In this document: piece after piece, positions 1 to 10,099 of the stretch
Position numbering within the stretch: position 1 is the first letter of the stretch
Layout of the letters: the number at the start of each line of letters is the position of its first letter
NCBI GenBank assembly: GCA_029204225.1
Contig: MU832539.1
Location: 1-64,000, forward strand
Reading direction: 5' to 3'
DNA from: Diphasiastrum complanatum
Lineage: Eukaryota; Streptophyta; Lycopodiopsida; Lycopodiales; Lycopodiaceae
Length of the DNA stretch: 64,000 nucleotides
The notes under the pieces: model-generated
Told to the model about the DNA's origin: nothing
Seen by the model: only the letters and a program-made list of their open reading frames with translations
The model's database searches: none
Translations under genes and position numbers: made by a program

Positions 1-1515
1 CGGTCCATCCAAGGGTATAAGATGTCCGTGGCTTTTATGCAGTAAATGTCCTTGGGTATATTAAGATAGAAATCGACAGAAGAGTCACATTACCAAAGTA
101 AAGTTGTATCTCCATTTAGGTAGCTCTTGTATGTTTTTGCCTTAAGGCCTACTCCTTCCATGATGAAGGATGCAACATACTAAGAACCCGTGTCAGGAAT
201 TTAGCGAGTCCAGAAAAATAGCACTCATGGGCGTTTGTGATCCATCTGAAAGAATTTTTATGAGCTTTGAAAGTGCATAAAAGATAGGGAAGTTCATTAG
301 AATAAATGAAATCGTCTGGTAGTACATTTCCCATGGTAGCCTTTATATGTTCTATACAATACTGAACATAATTGTTTGATTTGTCAGGAAAAGGTTCAAA
401 GTCTTGACTATCAAGCCTTTCAATTGCAAGCTTTTTGACAAGATAAATACAAATAAGGCATGGATTATGTTGTGCTTTATCAACACCATTGGCATATAGA
501 TATTTGGTTAGCCATTGACGTTCATTATTGGCATCAATCTGTTTTTGTAATGTTACGGTATTCCCTTGAATCTATTTTCTTTCTTTTAAGAATTCAATAG
601 CGGCAAGTCTATATATATCAGCATGTTTTAAAAATGTATTTTCGTCCATCATTTCATAAACGGGTAAAAGTCTCATAAGCTTGATCCAACCATCATATAG
701 TTCATTAGCAACACTATAAATGCATGTATGTTTCAAAGTGATATGATTAAGACCTTTTTCTATGGATTTTTTGAGGTACTTCTAATAGTATTGCAGTCCG
801 TTGTAAGTTGGTGCATATTCATTCTACTGAAACCGGTGTCAAAGTGTCCACGGACTCGAGCCCAGGTTTGCTCGGAAGGGCAACGAGAAGGTTCAAACAA
901 GTTCATGCGAATGATATTGTCAAAGGCGATGGGCATCTCAAGAGAGGTATTCTTGTTCAGGGCATTAAGTTTGTAGGTTTGTACTTCTTTTTCAGTCAGA
1001 TGTGCAAGTAAAATCCAGAGTTCAATAGGTATTGGGGCAAGAAAGTTCACAGTGGGTAAGCTCCAAAGTTTAAAAGCAGTGCGAGCAGATTTGAACTCAA
1101 TCGTACGACTAGGGACCATGGGTATCTGGTAGTTTTTTGCTTGACAGAACTCAAAGGTAGATTGGTCTCTGATGTCACAGATGTCTTGCGAAAAGATTTC
1201 AAGTTGTGAAGCGCTATCTTCATCCAACTCATCTAAAAACAAGAGGGTGTGGAGAAAGGAGTGTATCAGGAATGGAAGGAATAGGTTTGGCGGGGCGGAC
1301 AAGGAGTCATTTTCTTTTTCAAGACAAGAAAAGACTTTTCTGATATTTCGGTTAAAAAATCTTTCTTCATCCTCGTACTTATCAGCAAGACTGGCTAAAT
1401 CAACAGCAAAATTTTCCACAATTCCCAAGGGGTCAATACGATTTTTTCCATAATCCATATAAATTCTAACCCAATGTAAGGTATCAAAGAGATCAATAAT
1501 GTAGAGCACTTCTAT
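1..1515 (-). pseudogene. Penelope-like element reverse transcriptase, broken and cut by window edge
   Basis: Read right to left, this is one long degraded coding region. An open stretch (1509-760) is followed, after about a 1-nt frameshift near 755-780, by a second frame running to 149 with a single internal stop (near 570). Another shift near 150 continues the sense to position 1. The block FKAHKNSFRWITNA (about 250-190) matches the K-x-HK-x(n)-FR-I motif that opens the reverse transcriptase of Penelope-like elements. It is followed by a Leu/Ser-rich helix (AKFLTRVLSML) and then FYLNIPKDIYCIKATDI near position 30, where the Asp resembles the first catalytic Asp of the palm. The rest of the RT, and any GIY-YIG endonuclease, would lie beyond the left edge. 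Family assignment comes from motif recall only. The N-terminal 250 residues match nothing I recognise. With two or more frameshifts and a stop, it is not functional. Confidence 0.5.
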
Positions 1516-3366
1516 CTATCTATTTCTTTCATGTATTAGGTAAATCCGCGAGTCTAGGCCATGATGGGCCATGATGGCTCCTGGAGCCCATTGCCCAAGA
1601 GCTGTAGACAACATCTCTTGAAGAAGTGTGCATTATCAAAACAACACTATGTTCCAATAGTGCTAGGGGAGGCATCGAATCACTGAAAAACTACGAGGGA
1701 GACAACTAGAAACTATGAATTAGATAGGTTTTAAGATGAGCTCTAGATCTCAGTTGCCCTTGCACGAGTCAAGTAACACACCCAACTCATGTTAGAGGCC
1801 CCGAAGATCAGTCAATGTCGATTTGAGTGTACCTTCTCACATTATTATAAAAAATGAGCCCGGACGCTGATAGCCATCCTTGATTTCACCTTTATGCCAA
1901 TGAAGGATTGATTTACAAACTTTTAGTGGCAACAAGCACGAGGGTGCTTGTGCTTGTCACTATTCCAATTGATTGAGTGTTGGTTAGATTGCTTGAATGG
2001 TTCAAAACTATCTTTATGAAGCTCATGCTGGCATGGTCCTAACTTGAGTTTTTCGTTGCACTTATGTTGGATGTCTAAGCTAGGTTAGTCTCCCAAGGCA
2101 CTCGTCTCTTGAACCAATGATGACTCGCATGCCTACCTTGATGTGTTGATTGCTAGTTTGGTTAGAGTTGAATTTATGAAGCTAAGTTGGTTGTCTTAGC
2201 TCCTCTCGAGGTGTCGATACAACTATTGGAAATTTTTGGACCATATGATGACATGCGTATATGTGGATACGCTACTCCCATTTACATTGCTGCAACAATT
2301 TGCAGTAGCTAACATTCCCATGCCATTCTCAAAGGTAACTAAACAATTAGCTAGTTAGTCAGTGACAAGGGATCCTTGGATCCAACATCCTACATAAGGC
2401 AACATTTTGAACTACACAGAACAAATGTATAATGAACTATTGCCATTTTGCAAGCTTATTCAATATTGACCTTGATGAGGACACCACGTTGCGGCTTCCA
2501 TTTTTTCTTGGTTGATCTCTACAGAACTTCCTATCTTTTTTTCATGGATATATGGCTTTGGATTGTGAAGCTTGCCAGTCGTTCACCCACTAGAATATAT
2601 CAAAGATAGATATAATGCTAAGGACATAGAGGCCCATATTCATGCATTTGAAGGGCAACTAGCAGTTGGGTGCACTGTTCCCCTTCAAAGGTCTTGCCCC
2701 TCGTATGTTTCAAATTGGTTATTAGGTTTTCTTGGAAGGTTCCTTCATGGTTCTAAAAAGCCTATAAATAGGGATAAAAGATAATTATTTGATAGCTTTT
2801 AATCATTGAAATGCTTGGGATCTTCATGGGACAACTCAATTACATTGCTTTGCAGGACTTCGTCTAATTTTATTTGGTGACTTTTAGTAATTCTTGAAAA
2901 GAATTGTTCGATTTTGACCAATTATGGTCTTTCCGTGCTTTATGTGATGCCAAATTCTATGAATCTATTTTTAACTTAGAGCCATTAGACACATAACGAA
3001 CCACCCAATCATAGATCACACGCTCGTGATCATCCCTAAGCCTAGGAGAAAGCACTGGCATCGTCAATCAATTCACCATAATTGCCCTGGGTTACTGTTA
3101 TACAAGCTCACAAACCCTAAGTAAATACACAGAATTACCCAACCAATTCGTCACTTTATTAATCTCAAGCAAATGTTGAGAGCTCTGTTGCAAGTCTCCT
3201 CCCAACCATAGTTGCATAGGAATACCATAGGGAATGCCTGGCAAGGCTCACACTATATCCCCTCAAGCACCCCTTAACCCTACACATCCTAATGTCGACA
3301 CATGGCAAACTCCATGCACATTTGGCAGTACCCTGATACATAGGCAAGCTAGTAGGTGGATAGTCT
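1516..3366. other. intergenic, no gene recognised
   Basis: AT-rich sequence with no ORF above about 70 codons and no recognised protein, RNA gene or terminal repeat. A short TATC run (about 1511-1524) borders the Penelope-like relic. Part of this could be that element's untranslated 5' portion, but nothing in the bases proves it. Confidence 0.5.
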
Positions 3367-3502
3367 GACATGTGTCACTCATGCATTGGACCAAGTGTTC
3401 CAATGAGCACACGACACGTCCTGTTGACCTGTCCGACAAGTGTCACTCATGCACTGGACCAAGTGTCCTAGTGAGAATATGACACGTATGCTGACCGGTC
3501 AA
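3367..3502. repeat. two-copy 68-bp tandem duplication
   Basis: Two adjacent imperfect copies (3367-3434 and 3435-3502) share the core GTGTCACTCATGCA(T/C)TGGA followed by CCAAGTGT and an end resembling GACACGT. No coding role is visible. Confidence 0.75.
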
Positions 3503-3589
3503 ACCCTTCCTACTTTTTCAGGAGGTCAGTCCAGCAGACTCTCATGAGAACCAGTATTTACCCGTTGGCCATCCCAGAATTAGTCACTA

Positions 3590-3720
3590 TAACAGATATT
3601 TACATTGCAATTTACAATTGTCTCCACAGGCCGGTGACTTAGCCATTTACAATTTAATAATTACAATTTACATTGGGCAAGGGATTCAAAGTAATGTGGC
3701 AGTTACTACTCCAGTTGTTG
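3590..3720 (+). repeat. dispersed repeat, copy 1 (inverted partner near 43.2 kb)
   Basis: Contains GATATTTACATTGCAATTTA, then CAATTGTCTCCACA, TAGCCATTTAC and ATTGGGCAA. The same motifs occur in the same order on the reverse strand at about 43140-43290. This marks two members of one dispersed repeat family in opposite orientation. Ends and class are not determined; a non-autonomous LTR-type element is one possibility. Confidence 0.6.
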
Positions 3721-4550
3721 CCAACTATAACTAACCCTGCGAACCCTCAGTTAGAGCCTAAGCTCATTGGGTTTCACCTAACCTGAAGGTTGACATTGAC
3801 TAACTGCATTTAGTCAAGGACTTGATTGAATTCCCAATAAGGTGGCTTTCCTTTATTGGTCCATATAGACTTGATCCATAAGGTGTCTTTCCTTTACTGG
3901 TCCATTTAGAGTTGATGTTAAGTCAAGTCATAAGAATGCTTGATCAATCTTAAGTTTAGCTTAATGTAAAGGCTCACATTAGCCCATAGCCCAAGCGCTT
4001 AGTAACATGCTACCACCATCATCATGGGCTTACATTTGCACAGCTTCTGTGTTAACGTACTGTACAATGTTGGACATATTTGGTTAATCAAATATCTCTT
4101 CCTTATCCAAGCCAAACTAGAACAAAGGACTGTACAAGAAACTGGAAGTGCATGAGAGTTCTCATGGTACCCGTCCACTGTGATGATCTTTGAAGATTTT
4201 TGCTTGGGCCACATGCTATGTTACAAGGTATTCCCTCTTCATGCTGCTGCATTTATGACATTAGCATTGTGAAATGAGAAGGAATGGTATCATGTTCTCC
4301 AGACTTGGGATTTAAATTGTCTTGGGTCCAGCCTTTTCTTTGGTAGAAAAAAAGAGAACATGGAAACTGTTCCATTTATAGCATTCAGCAGATTCTGATC
4401 TCGAATCTCCCAAAACCAGAATGCTGTCCTAAATGAAACAGTGATGTATTTTGATTCACATAAATAGTTTTTTTTTTGAGACAAGCGTTTGGATGAAAAG
4501 AGGATTGATTATCGTGATGAGTTAGTGTAATAACTATATTCTGTTTCTGC
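3721..4550 (+). other. upstream region of the PPR gene, probable 5'UTR intron
   Basis: No independent gene is seen. The last part has the look of an intron: a pyrimidine-biased stretch ends in TTCTGCAG at 4545-4552, six bases before the PPR start codon. The PPR message therefore probably has a spliced 5' leader whose first exon and promoter lie further left. I cannot pick the donor or the transcription start. Confidence 0.35.
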
Positions 4551-4557
4551 AGGACAA

Positions 4558-7500
4558 ATGAATCATGTAAGGACACATTTCAAATATTCAAGGTTGCATG
4601 AGAGTAGTATAAGAAATCTGTTCAAATCAACTGTAACATGTACAATTGCTCTGCGGGTTGTACTACCAAAGGTCACAGCAGATACCAATTTCCATATTTC
4701 CTTCAGAAACATAGCAACTTTGTGTGGGGAGGAACGCCTTGAAGATGTCCTCCAAGAATTGGATATTATGTTTCAACGAAGGCAGAAAATTTCCTGCAAC
4801 GATCTTTATGTGCTGTTGCAATCATGCATCAAGCAAAGGAACTTGGCTGTTGGGAGGCGAGTTCATGCATTGATTGTTAAGTGTGGACTCGAATCAAACA
4901 CTTTTCTGGGAAACCACCTCATCCGCTTATTTTCATCCTGTGGGAGCTTGAATGAAGCATATCAAATTTTTTGCAGCTTTTCTGAACCGGATATAAATAT
5001 TTGGACTGCAATCATTTCAGCATATTCCAGACATGGACACATTGAAGAAGCTTTAAGGCTGTATACAGAACTGCAACACTCAATTCTGAAGCCAAATGAC
5101 TTCATTTATGTTGCTGTCCTAAAAGCGTGCGCCATTTCAGCCGCTCTAGCACGGGGTAGGATTGTCCATTTGCACATCAAGAAAACTGGCTATGCTAAAA
5201 ATATGTTTGTTGGGGGGGCTCTTATTGACATGTATACAAAATGCAAGTGTTTAGTTGAGGCTCGGCAAGTGTTTGATGGTCTGACAGCCAAGGATGTTGT
5301 CCTTTGGAATGCGATGATCACTGGGTATGCCCAGAATGGCTGTGGCCAGCAGGCTTTGCAACTCTTCTGGGAAATGCTCAAAGAGGGTATAAAGCCAAAC
5401 CGTGTGACCTTTGTGAGCACCTTAAGAGCATGTTCACTTGAAGAAAACATGCAGCATTGCAAGTTAATCCATGACCAGGTTGTTAAGAATGGCTTTACAT
5501 ATGATTTGTTTGTCGCAAACAGCCTAATTACCATGTATGCCAAAGGTGGGATGCTAGAATTGGCTGAAGAAGTATTTCACAAATTGCCAAACAGAGACAT
5601 AGTATCATGGAATGCGATGATCACAGGGTATATTCAGCATGGAAACGCTGGCCAGGCTCTCCAACAGTTTGAGATAATGCAGCATAGTGGTATTCTGCCA
5701 GATAGCATTACATTTGTGAATGTTCTTAAAGCATGTGGCAGTATCTCAAATTTAGAGGCAGGCAAGCTGATTCATGCCCAGATTGTTGGATCTAATTTAG
5801 GAGTAAATGTGTACATTAGTAGTGCCCTTATTGACATGTATGCGAAATGTGGAAGCTTGGAAAAAGCACGCCTAGTATTTGATAAATTATCAAAGCGAAA
5901 TATAGTTTCCTGGAATGCTATGATAGGAGGATATGCCCAACATAGTTATGGAGAGAAGGCTCTTCAGCTTTTTCATGCAATGCATCAAGAAGGCTTGAAG
6001 CCAAACAGCTCCACCTTTGTGAGTACATTAAGAGGATGTGGCAGCATAGGAGCCATAGAACAGGGAAAGCTGATTCATCATCAGATTATAGAGAATGGGC
6101 TTGAATTGGATGTGTGTGTGGGGAGCAGGCTTGTTGACATGTACGCCAAGTGTGGGATATTAGACAAAGCTCTTGAAGTCTTTGAAAAATTGCCTAAAAG
6201 AGATTTGATTTGCTGGAATGCAATCATTGCAGGATACATGCAGCAAGGCCTTGGTCAACAGGCTCTTTCTTTGTTCAAAAGAATGAAACAGGAGCGTGTA
6301 AGTCCGGATGCAATAACATATGTTAGCATCTTGAAAGCATGTGGAAGTGTAAAAGCCCTTGAGGCAGGCAGAATGATTCATGTAGATGTTATCAAGGATG
6401 AGCTTGAATCCAATTTATTTGTGGGAAGCACACTTGTAGATATGTACATGAAATGTGGGATTTTAGATGAGGCTCAGCACGTTTTTGACAATTTGGAAGG
6501 GAAAGACGTTGTTTCATGGAATGCAATTATTGTCGGTTATGTCCAAAATGGGCATGGCCAACAGGCCCTGAAACTCTTCCACAAAATGCTACAAGATGGG
6601 TTCAAGCCAAATGATATCACATTCTTTAGTGCTCTTAAGGCATGTGGCAACATTGGAGACCTAAGTCAAGGAAAATTGGTTCATGACCTTATTTTGAAAA
6701 ATGACATGAAAGTAGATGAGATTGGGGGTAGTCTTGTTGGAATGTATGCCAAATGTGGGAGCATAGAGGAGGCTCATAAAGTTTTCATCTCATTGCCAAG
6801 GACGGTGATCCTATGTAATGCAATGATTGCTGCATTTGCCCAACATGGGCTTGGTCAGCAAGCACTTCAAACTTTCAAAAACATGCAAGAGGAGGACTTG
6901 CGGCCTAATAGTGTCACCTTTGCAAATATCTTGAAAGCCTGTAGTGGCTTGGTAGCTATAGACGAGGGTAAGCTCATACATGCTCAGATTGTTAAAAGTG
7001 GTCTAGAAGTAGATGTTTTTGTTGCAAATTCTCTTGTTGACATGTATGCAAAATGTGGGAGCTTGAACAAGGCTCGCCAAGTATTTGACAAGTTGGTTGG
7101 AAAAAGAGACGTTGTCTCATGGAACACGATGATTGCAGCATATGCCCAGCATGGATTTGGTCAGGAGGCCATTCAGCTTTTCCATAGAATGCTAGATGAG
7201 GCTTACAAACCAAATGATGTATCCTTTCTATCTGTGCTCTCTGCTTGCAGCCATGCAAGCCTCTTGGATGAAGGGTTTTGCATTTTTAAAAGCATGTCTG
7301 AAAAGTTCGATGTTACTCCAAGAATGCAACACTATGCATGCATGGTTGACCTTATAAGTAGGAATGGAAACCTTTTTCAGGCAGAGGATTTCATCAGTAA
7401 TATGCCATTTGAAGCTGATACTTCAGTGTTAATGTCCTTGCTTGGTGCTTGCCGAACATATGGCAACATAGAGGTAGGACGACGGACCTTTGAGTCCCTT

Positions 7501-7707
7501 GTGAAGTTGGATTGTGAAAATGCTTCAGCATACGTCCTGATGTCAAACATATACGCTTCAGCTGACAGATGGAAAGAAAAGATAGAGATACGAAAGATGA
7601 TGATTGAAGCAGGGGGAATCATTCTACCAGATGCAGTCTGTGATGGAGCAGGCAAACTTGGTAGCAAGTCTTCAGTAGAGTGTAATCTCTTGCAGGAAAG
7701 TTATTGA
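4558..7707 (+). CDS. PLS-class pentatricopeptide repeat (PPR) protein, 1049 aa
   Basis: An uninterrupted 1049-codon frame of plant PPR repeats. About eight P-L-S triplet blocks of roughly 100 residues recur, each marked by WNAMI(T/A)GY-like and MYAKCG-like motifs; the WTAII/WNTMI signatures run from about residue 149 to 854. Such proteins bind organellar RNA one base per repeat and act in editing, splicing or stability. The N-terminus is basic, Ser/Thr-rich and poor in acids, as expected of a mitochondrial or plastid presequence. After the repeats comes an E1-like block (about 935-1010: MSLLGACRTYGN, SNIYASADRW). The expected E2 start, usually PGCSW, reads PDAVCDG and the frame ends 24 residues later, with no E+ or DYW deaminase domain. 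If it edits RNA it would need a partner; otherwise the C-terminus is damaged. The start ATG follows a likely splice acceptor by five bases. The exact RNA target cannot be told. Confidence 0.95.
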   Translation: MNHVRTHFKYSRLHESSIRNLFKSTVTCTIALRVVLPKVTADTNFHISFRNIATLCGEERLEDVLQELDIMFQRRQKISCNDLYVLLQSCIKQRNLAVGRRVHALIVKCGLESNTFLGNHLIRLFSSCGSLNEAYQIFCSFSEPDINIWTAIISAYSRHGHIEEALRLYTELQHSILKPNDFIYVAVLKACAISAALARGRIVHLHIKKTGYAKNMFVGGALIDMYTKCKCLVEARQVFDGLTAKDVVLWNAMITGYAQNGCGQQALQLFWEMLKEGIKPNRVTFVSTLRACSLEENMQHCKLIHDQVVKNGFTYDLFVANSLITMYAKGGMLELAEEVFHKLPNRDIVSWNAMITGYIQHGNAGQALQQFEIMQHSGILPDSITFVNVLKACGSISNLEAGKLIHAQIVGSNLGVNVYISSALIDMYAKCGSLEKARLVFDKLSKRNIVSWNAMIGGYAQHSYGEKALQLFHAMHQEGLKPNSSTFVSTLRGCGSIGAIEQGKLIHHQIIENGLELDVCVGSRLVDMYAKCGILDKALEVFEKLPKRDLICWNAIIAGYMQQGLGQQALSLFKRMKQERVSPDAITYVSILKACGSVKALEAGRMIHVDVIKDELESNLFVGSTLVDMYMKCGILDEAQHVFDNLEGKDVVSWNAIIVGYVQNGHGQQALKLFHKMLQDGFKPNDITFFSALKACGNIGDLSQGKLVHDLILKNDMKVDEIGGSLVGMYAKCGSIEEAHKVFISLPRTVILCNAMIAAFAQHGLGQQALQTFKNMQEEDLRPNSVTFANILKACSGLVAIDEGKLIHAQIVKSGLEVDVFVANSLVDMYAKCGSLNKARQVFDKLVGKRDVVSWNTMIAAYAQHGFGQEAIQLFHRMLDEAYKPNDVSFLSVLSACSHASLLDEGFCIFKSMSEKFDVTPRMQHYACMVDLISRNGNLFQAEDFISNMPFEADTSVLMSLLGACRTYGNIEVGRRTFESLVKLDCENASAYVLMSNIYASADRWKEKIEIRKMMIEAGGIILPDAVCDGAGKLGSKSSVECNLLQESY

Positions 7708-7762
7708 AAAATGTTAAACAAGAAAAAAGGGTGTTCATGGACCATAGGCAGGGTTATGGCAT

Positions 7763-7897
7763 GATAAGCCTGAGATGAAGAAACAGCATGTCGAATAACC
7801 CTAGGTTGATAAGCCTTAGATGAAGAAATATCATGTCGAACAACCCTAGGCTGATAAGCCTGAGATGAAGAAACATCATGTCAAATAACGCTAGGGT
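7763..7897. repeat. three-copy 45-bp tandem repeat
   Basis: Units begin with GATAAGCC at 7763, 7808 and 7853, each continuing GATGAAGAAA, CATGTC and CCTAGG-like ends. The period is exactly 45 bp, so both strands read as 15-residue repeats. It lies 56 bp after the PPR stop codon and could be in its 3'UTR. Confidence 0.9.
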
Positions 7898-8517
7898 GCA
7901 CCACCCAAGGTGCTCATTAGCCACCAGGGTTATTATATAGAAAATGACAAGGCATGTCACACATTTGGATCCATCTTCTGCAAAGTATTTATCACATGGG
8001 CTAATTTTTCTGATCAGTCCATGTTTTGACTGATGAAAAAAGAAAATCTAGGCACTTCTGACATGATGCTTATATTCTTTCTAAGTTTGAGGCTTGATTA
8101 CCAGCCCAGACAAGTGTCGAGAAAGGAGTGTGAAGCTATTCCATGGCTGGTATACAACCTTGCAAGTCCAAAAACTTGAAGCAACAACAGTTACTCTTCA
8201 CGAGGCCCGGGGGGAAGCAAATACGAATGAGACAGACTTGTGCTTGCACTAACTGAGCCTGTATAATAAGTTGTGCAAGGAGCACTTGTTGCAGAATGGA
8301 GAAGCATATGTGGCAGACTTGGAATGTTACAAGGTGCCTTCACAGCTAACAGAGGGATATTTCGAGGAAGAGATTAAGGCAATCTATCTAGGGGAAAGGC
8401 ACAGTGTCCCGTACTTCCTCTTGACAAGTAACATGACTTCACATTGCCAGAGCCTTGTCACTTAGTTCAATGTGTTTCAGCGAATTGACCAATAAGTCAC
8501 TTTGAACTTCAAAGTTG
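7898..8517. other. no recognised gene; one unassigned 64-codon frame
   Basis: The only notable frame is 8271-8465 (+), reading CKEHLLQNGEAYVADLE and on. It resembles no family I know and has no convincing start context. It may be part of the PPR 3'UTR or an exon of the unrecognised gene to the right. Confidence 0.3.
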
Positions 8518-9078
8518 CCTGTTCCGGAATGGAACACGTTCTGGAACACGTTCCGTTCTGGAAAGGGACTCCAATTTTTTTTTAAAAAAAATACATTTTT
8601 TTACAAAGACACATAGCGTTGTCCTATTTAGATACAAAGATACATAGCGTTGTTCTATTTAGATACAAAGATATCCTTTTTTCTTATCAGCAATGTAGTC
8701 ACTTTTTTTGAAGGCAGTTTCTTGATTTAAATTTGCGTCGTGGCGAAAGCCACTCAAGATCAACGTGTTAAGTCTTTGGAATGTAGGCCAGTGGTTGGCA
8801 GCCTCTTTCCTCTGATGACTGTATTCAATGTATCAAGATACAGCGATTCTAGCTCGGATATATGTCTTGTCTCAATTGAACCTACGTCTTGAACAATGAT
8901 TTGAAATCGATTTCTGATCTGCAGTGAATTATAAGCGTCCCTCAATATACTATAAGAAGGAAGATAACGGCCAGCAGGTGGCACTTTGATGCCTTGTTTT
9001 TTTTTTACATGAATCGTTCCGACCCAGTACGTACGGAACGGAACGCTCCGACCCATTTTGCTCGGAACGGGCTTCTAA
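8518..9078. repeat. probable MITE-like element with GTTCC-rich ends
   Basis: The left end (8518-8572) is packed with alternating GGAAC/GTTCC motifs, for example TGGAACACGTTCCGTTCTGG. The right end (about 9008-9078) has the same in opposite sense (CGGAACGGAACG, CTCGGAACGGG). The middle is T-rich with a twice-repeated TACAAAGATACATAGCGTTG-like unit at 8601-8670. The arrangement and GGAAC/GTTCC composition resemble the hAT MITE at 25425-25873, so this may be a related copy. I found no target duplication, and the ends are approximate. Confidence 0.4.
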
Positions 9079-9300
9079 TCTTTGAAGCAATCAGGCAGGG
9101 CCTTTTTCTGGAATATTCGGATATGATTGATCATGTATTTGGTAAAAACAAACCCTCAAGGATGCAACACACTTGACTTCACATATTTTGTATGTTATGC
9201 GTTTTCTTGCTTCTTTTAACCCATGGCATTTTTCTTTTCTTTGCCATCCAAGTTCTCTGGATGGAGCAAGTGAACTTCCAATCTGTTATCTGTAATCCAG

Positions 9301-10099
9301 ACGCGTCTGATGCCTAAAATAGCAAAAATGAATGACATTCAAAGACAGCAGTTCAAATGGTTTTTATTGAAGAGGAAGCAAGGTCCACTTGTCTTGAATG
9401 TTGTTGGGCTCTTCCTTCGAGAGCAAGCAGAAAAACTCTTTTCTACTGACAGGAAGGTTTGTAGGCAGATTTTGAATTCAGTAAGTTCATATTATGCCTA
9501 GTTTCTGAATAACCTCTTTGGTATTCTGTTGTTTTTGCTATGATATAATTTTTTTAACAATCTTACTATTCGATCTATGAGCCTATAAGTATGAGTCATT
9601 TGTAAAATGCATGCATTCCCTAAAATTGTGCTCGTACAGAATTTACTTACTCATCCTAAGTTCAGTGATGGGACTTCCAAGTTCTCCATTTTTACTTTCA
9701 TTCTCCAGTGTGGTATGCTCCAAGGTGGAACTTTCTCAGGTGATAAGCTGTACATGAATGTTCTGACTTTTGACCTTTTGGACTTCCATGTACTTTCGAG
9801 AAGGCATCTGTCATTGAGAAGGTCAATTCGGATAGCAGTTTCTTAGAATCCTTGCCACAGAGCCAAACTCAATGATGCAGGCAAGTCATGCAATGTGTTG
9901 TCTCAGGGACCTGAAATCTGGTGTAGATTGAGAAGCCTAGTCTAGATGCCTTTACTCTAGGTTGACAGTTCATTGGATGAACTCCAGAATAGTCTCTATC
10001 TGGGAGAGGCTTTGTCGTGGCGTTCCTGTGCAGGAGAGTGCTACAAAACAGTTCCTTGGGCGGGGATTGTTTTATTGGAAGGAGCTTGCTCGATTTTGA
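9301..10099 (+). CDS. unrecognised protein, last three exons (tentative)
   Basis: Three open stretches fit together with consensus splice sites. Exon a, 9301-9480, is exactly 60 codons, preceded by TAATCCAG and followed by GTAAGT. Exon b, 9640-9739, is preceded by TCGTACAG and followed by GTGATAAG. Exon c, 9969-10099, is preceded by TTGACAG and ends at TGA. The phases agree (0 then 1), giving about 136 residues with a hydrophobic/basic look: FKWFLLKRKQGPLVLNVVG in exon a, and VHWMNSRIVSIWERLCRG and FLGRGLFYWKELARF in exon c. I do not recognise the family. Upstream exons were not found; the GTTCC-rich repeat at 8518-9078 may separate them. It could also be a decayed gene or coincidental open frames. 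Agreement of three junctions is the main support. Confidence 0.3.

Noticed and set aside
5190-5543. 117-codon minus-strand frame inside the PPR gene
   Set aside because: Antisense shadow of a conserved plus-strand gene.
7763-7897. Regular repeats considered as a CRISPR-like array
   Set aside because: Only three directly adjacent 45-bp units with no unique spacers, in a plant genome; a simple tandem repeat.
8760-9056. 98-codon minus-strand frame with VPPAGRYLPSYSILRDAYN
   Set aside because: No family recognised, its N-terminus lies in GTTCC-rich repeat sequence, and the opposite strand is equally open.
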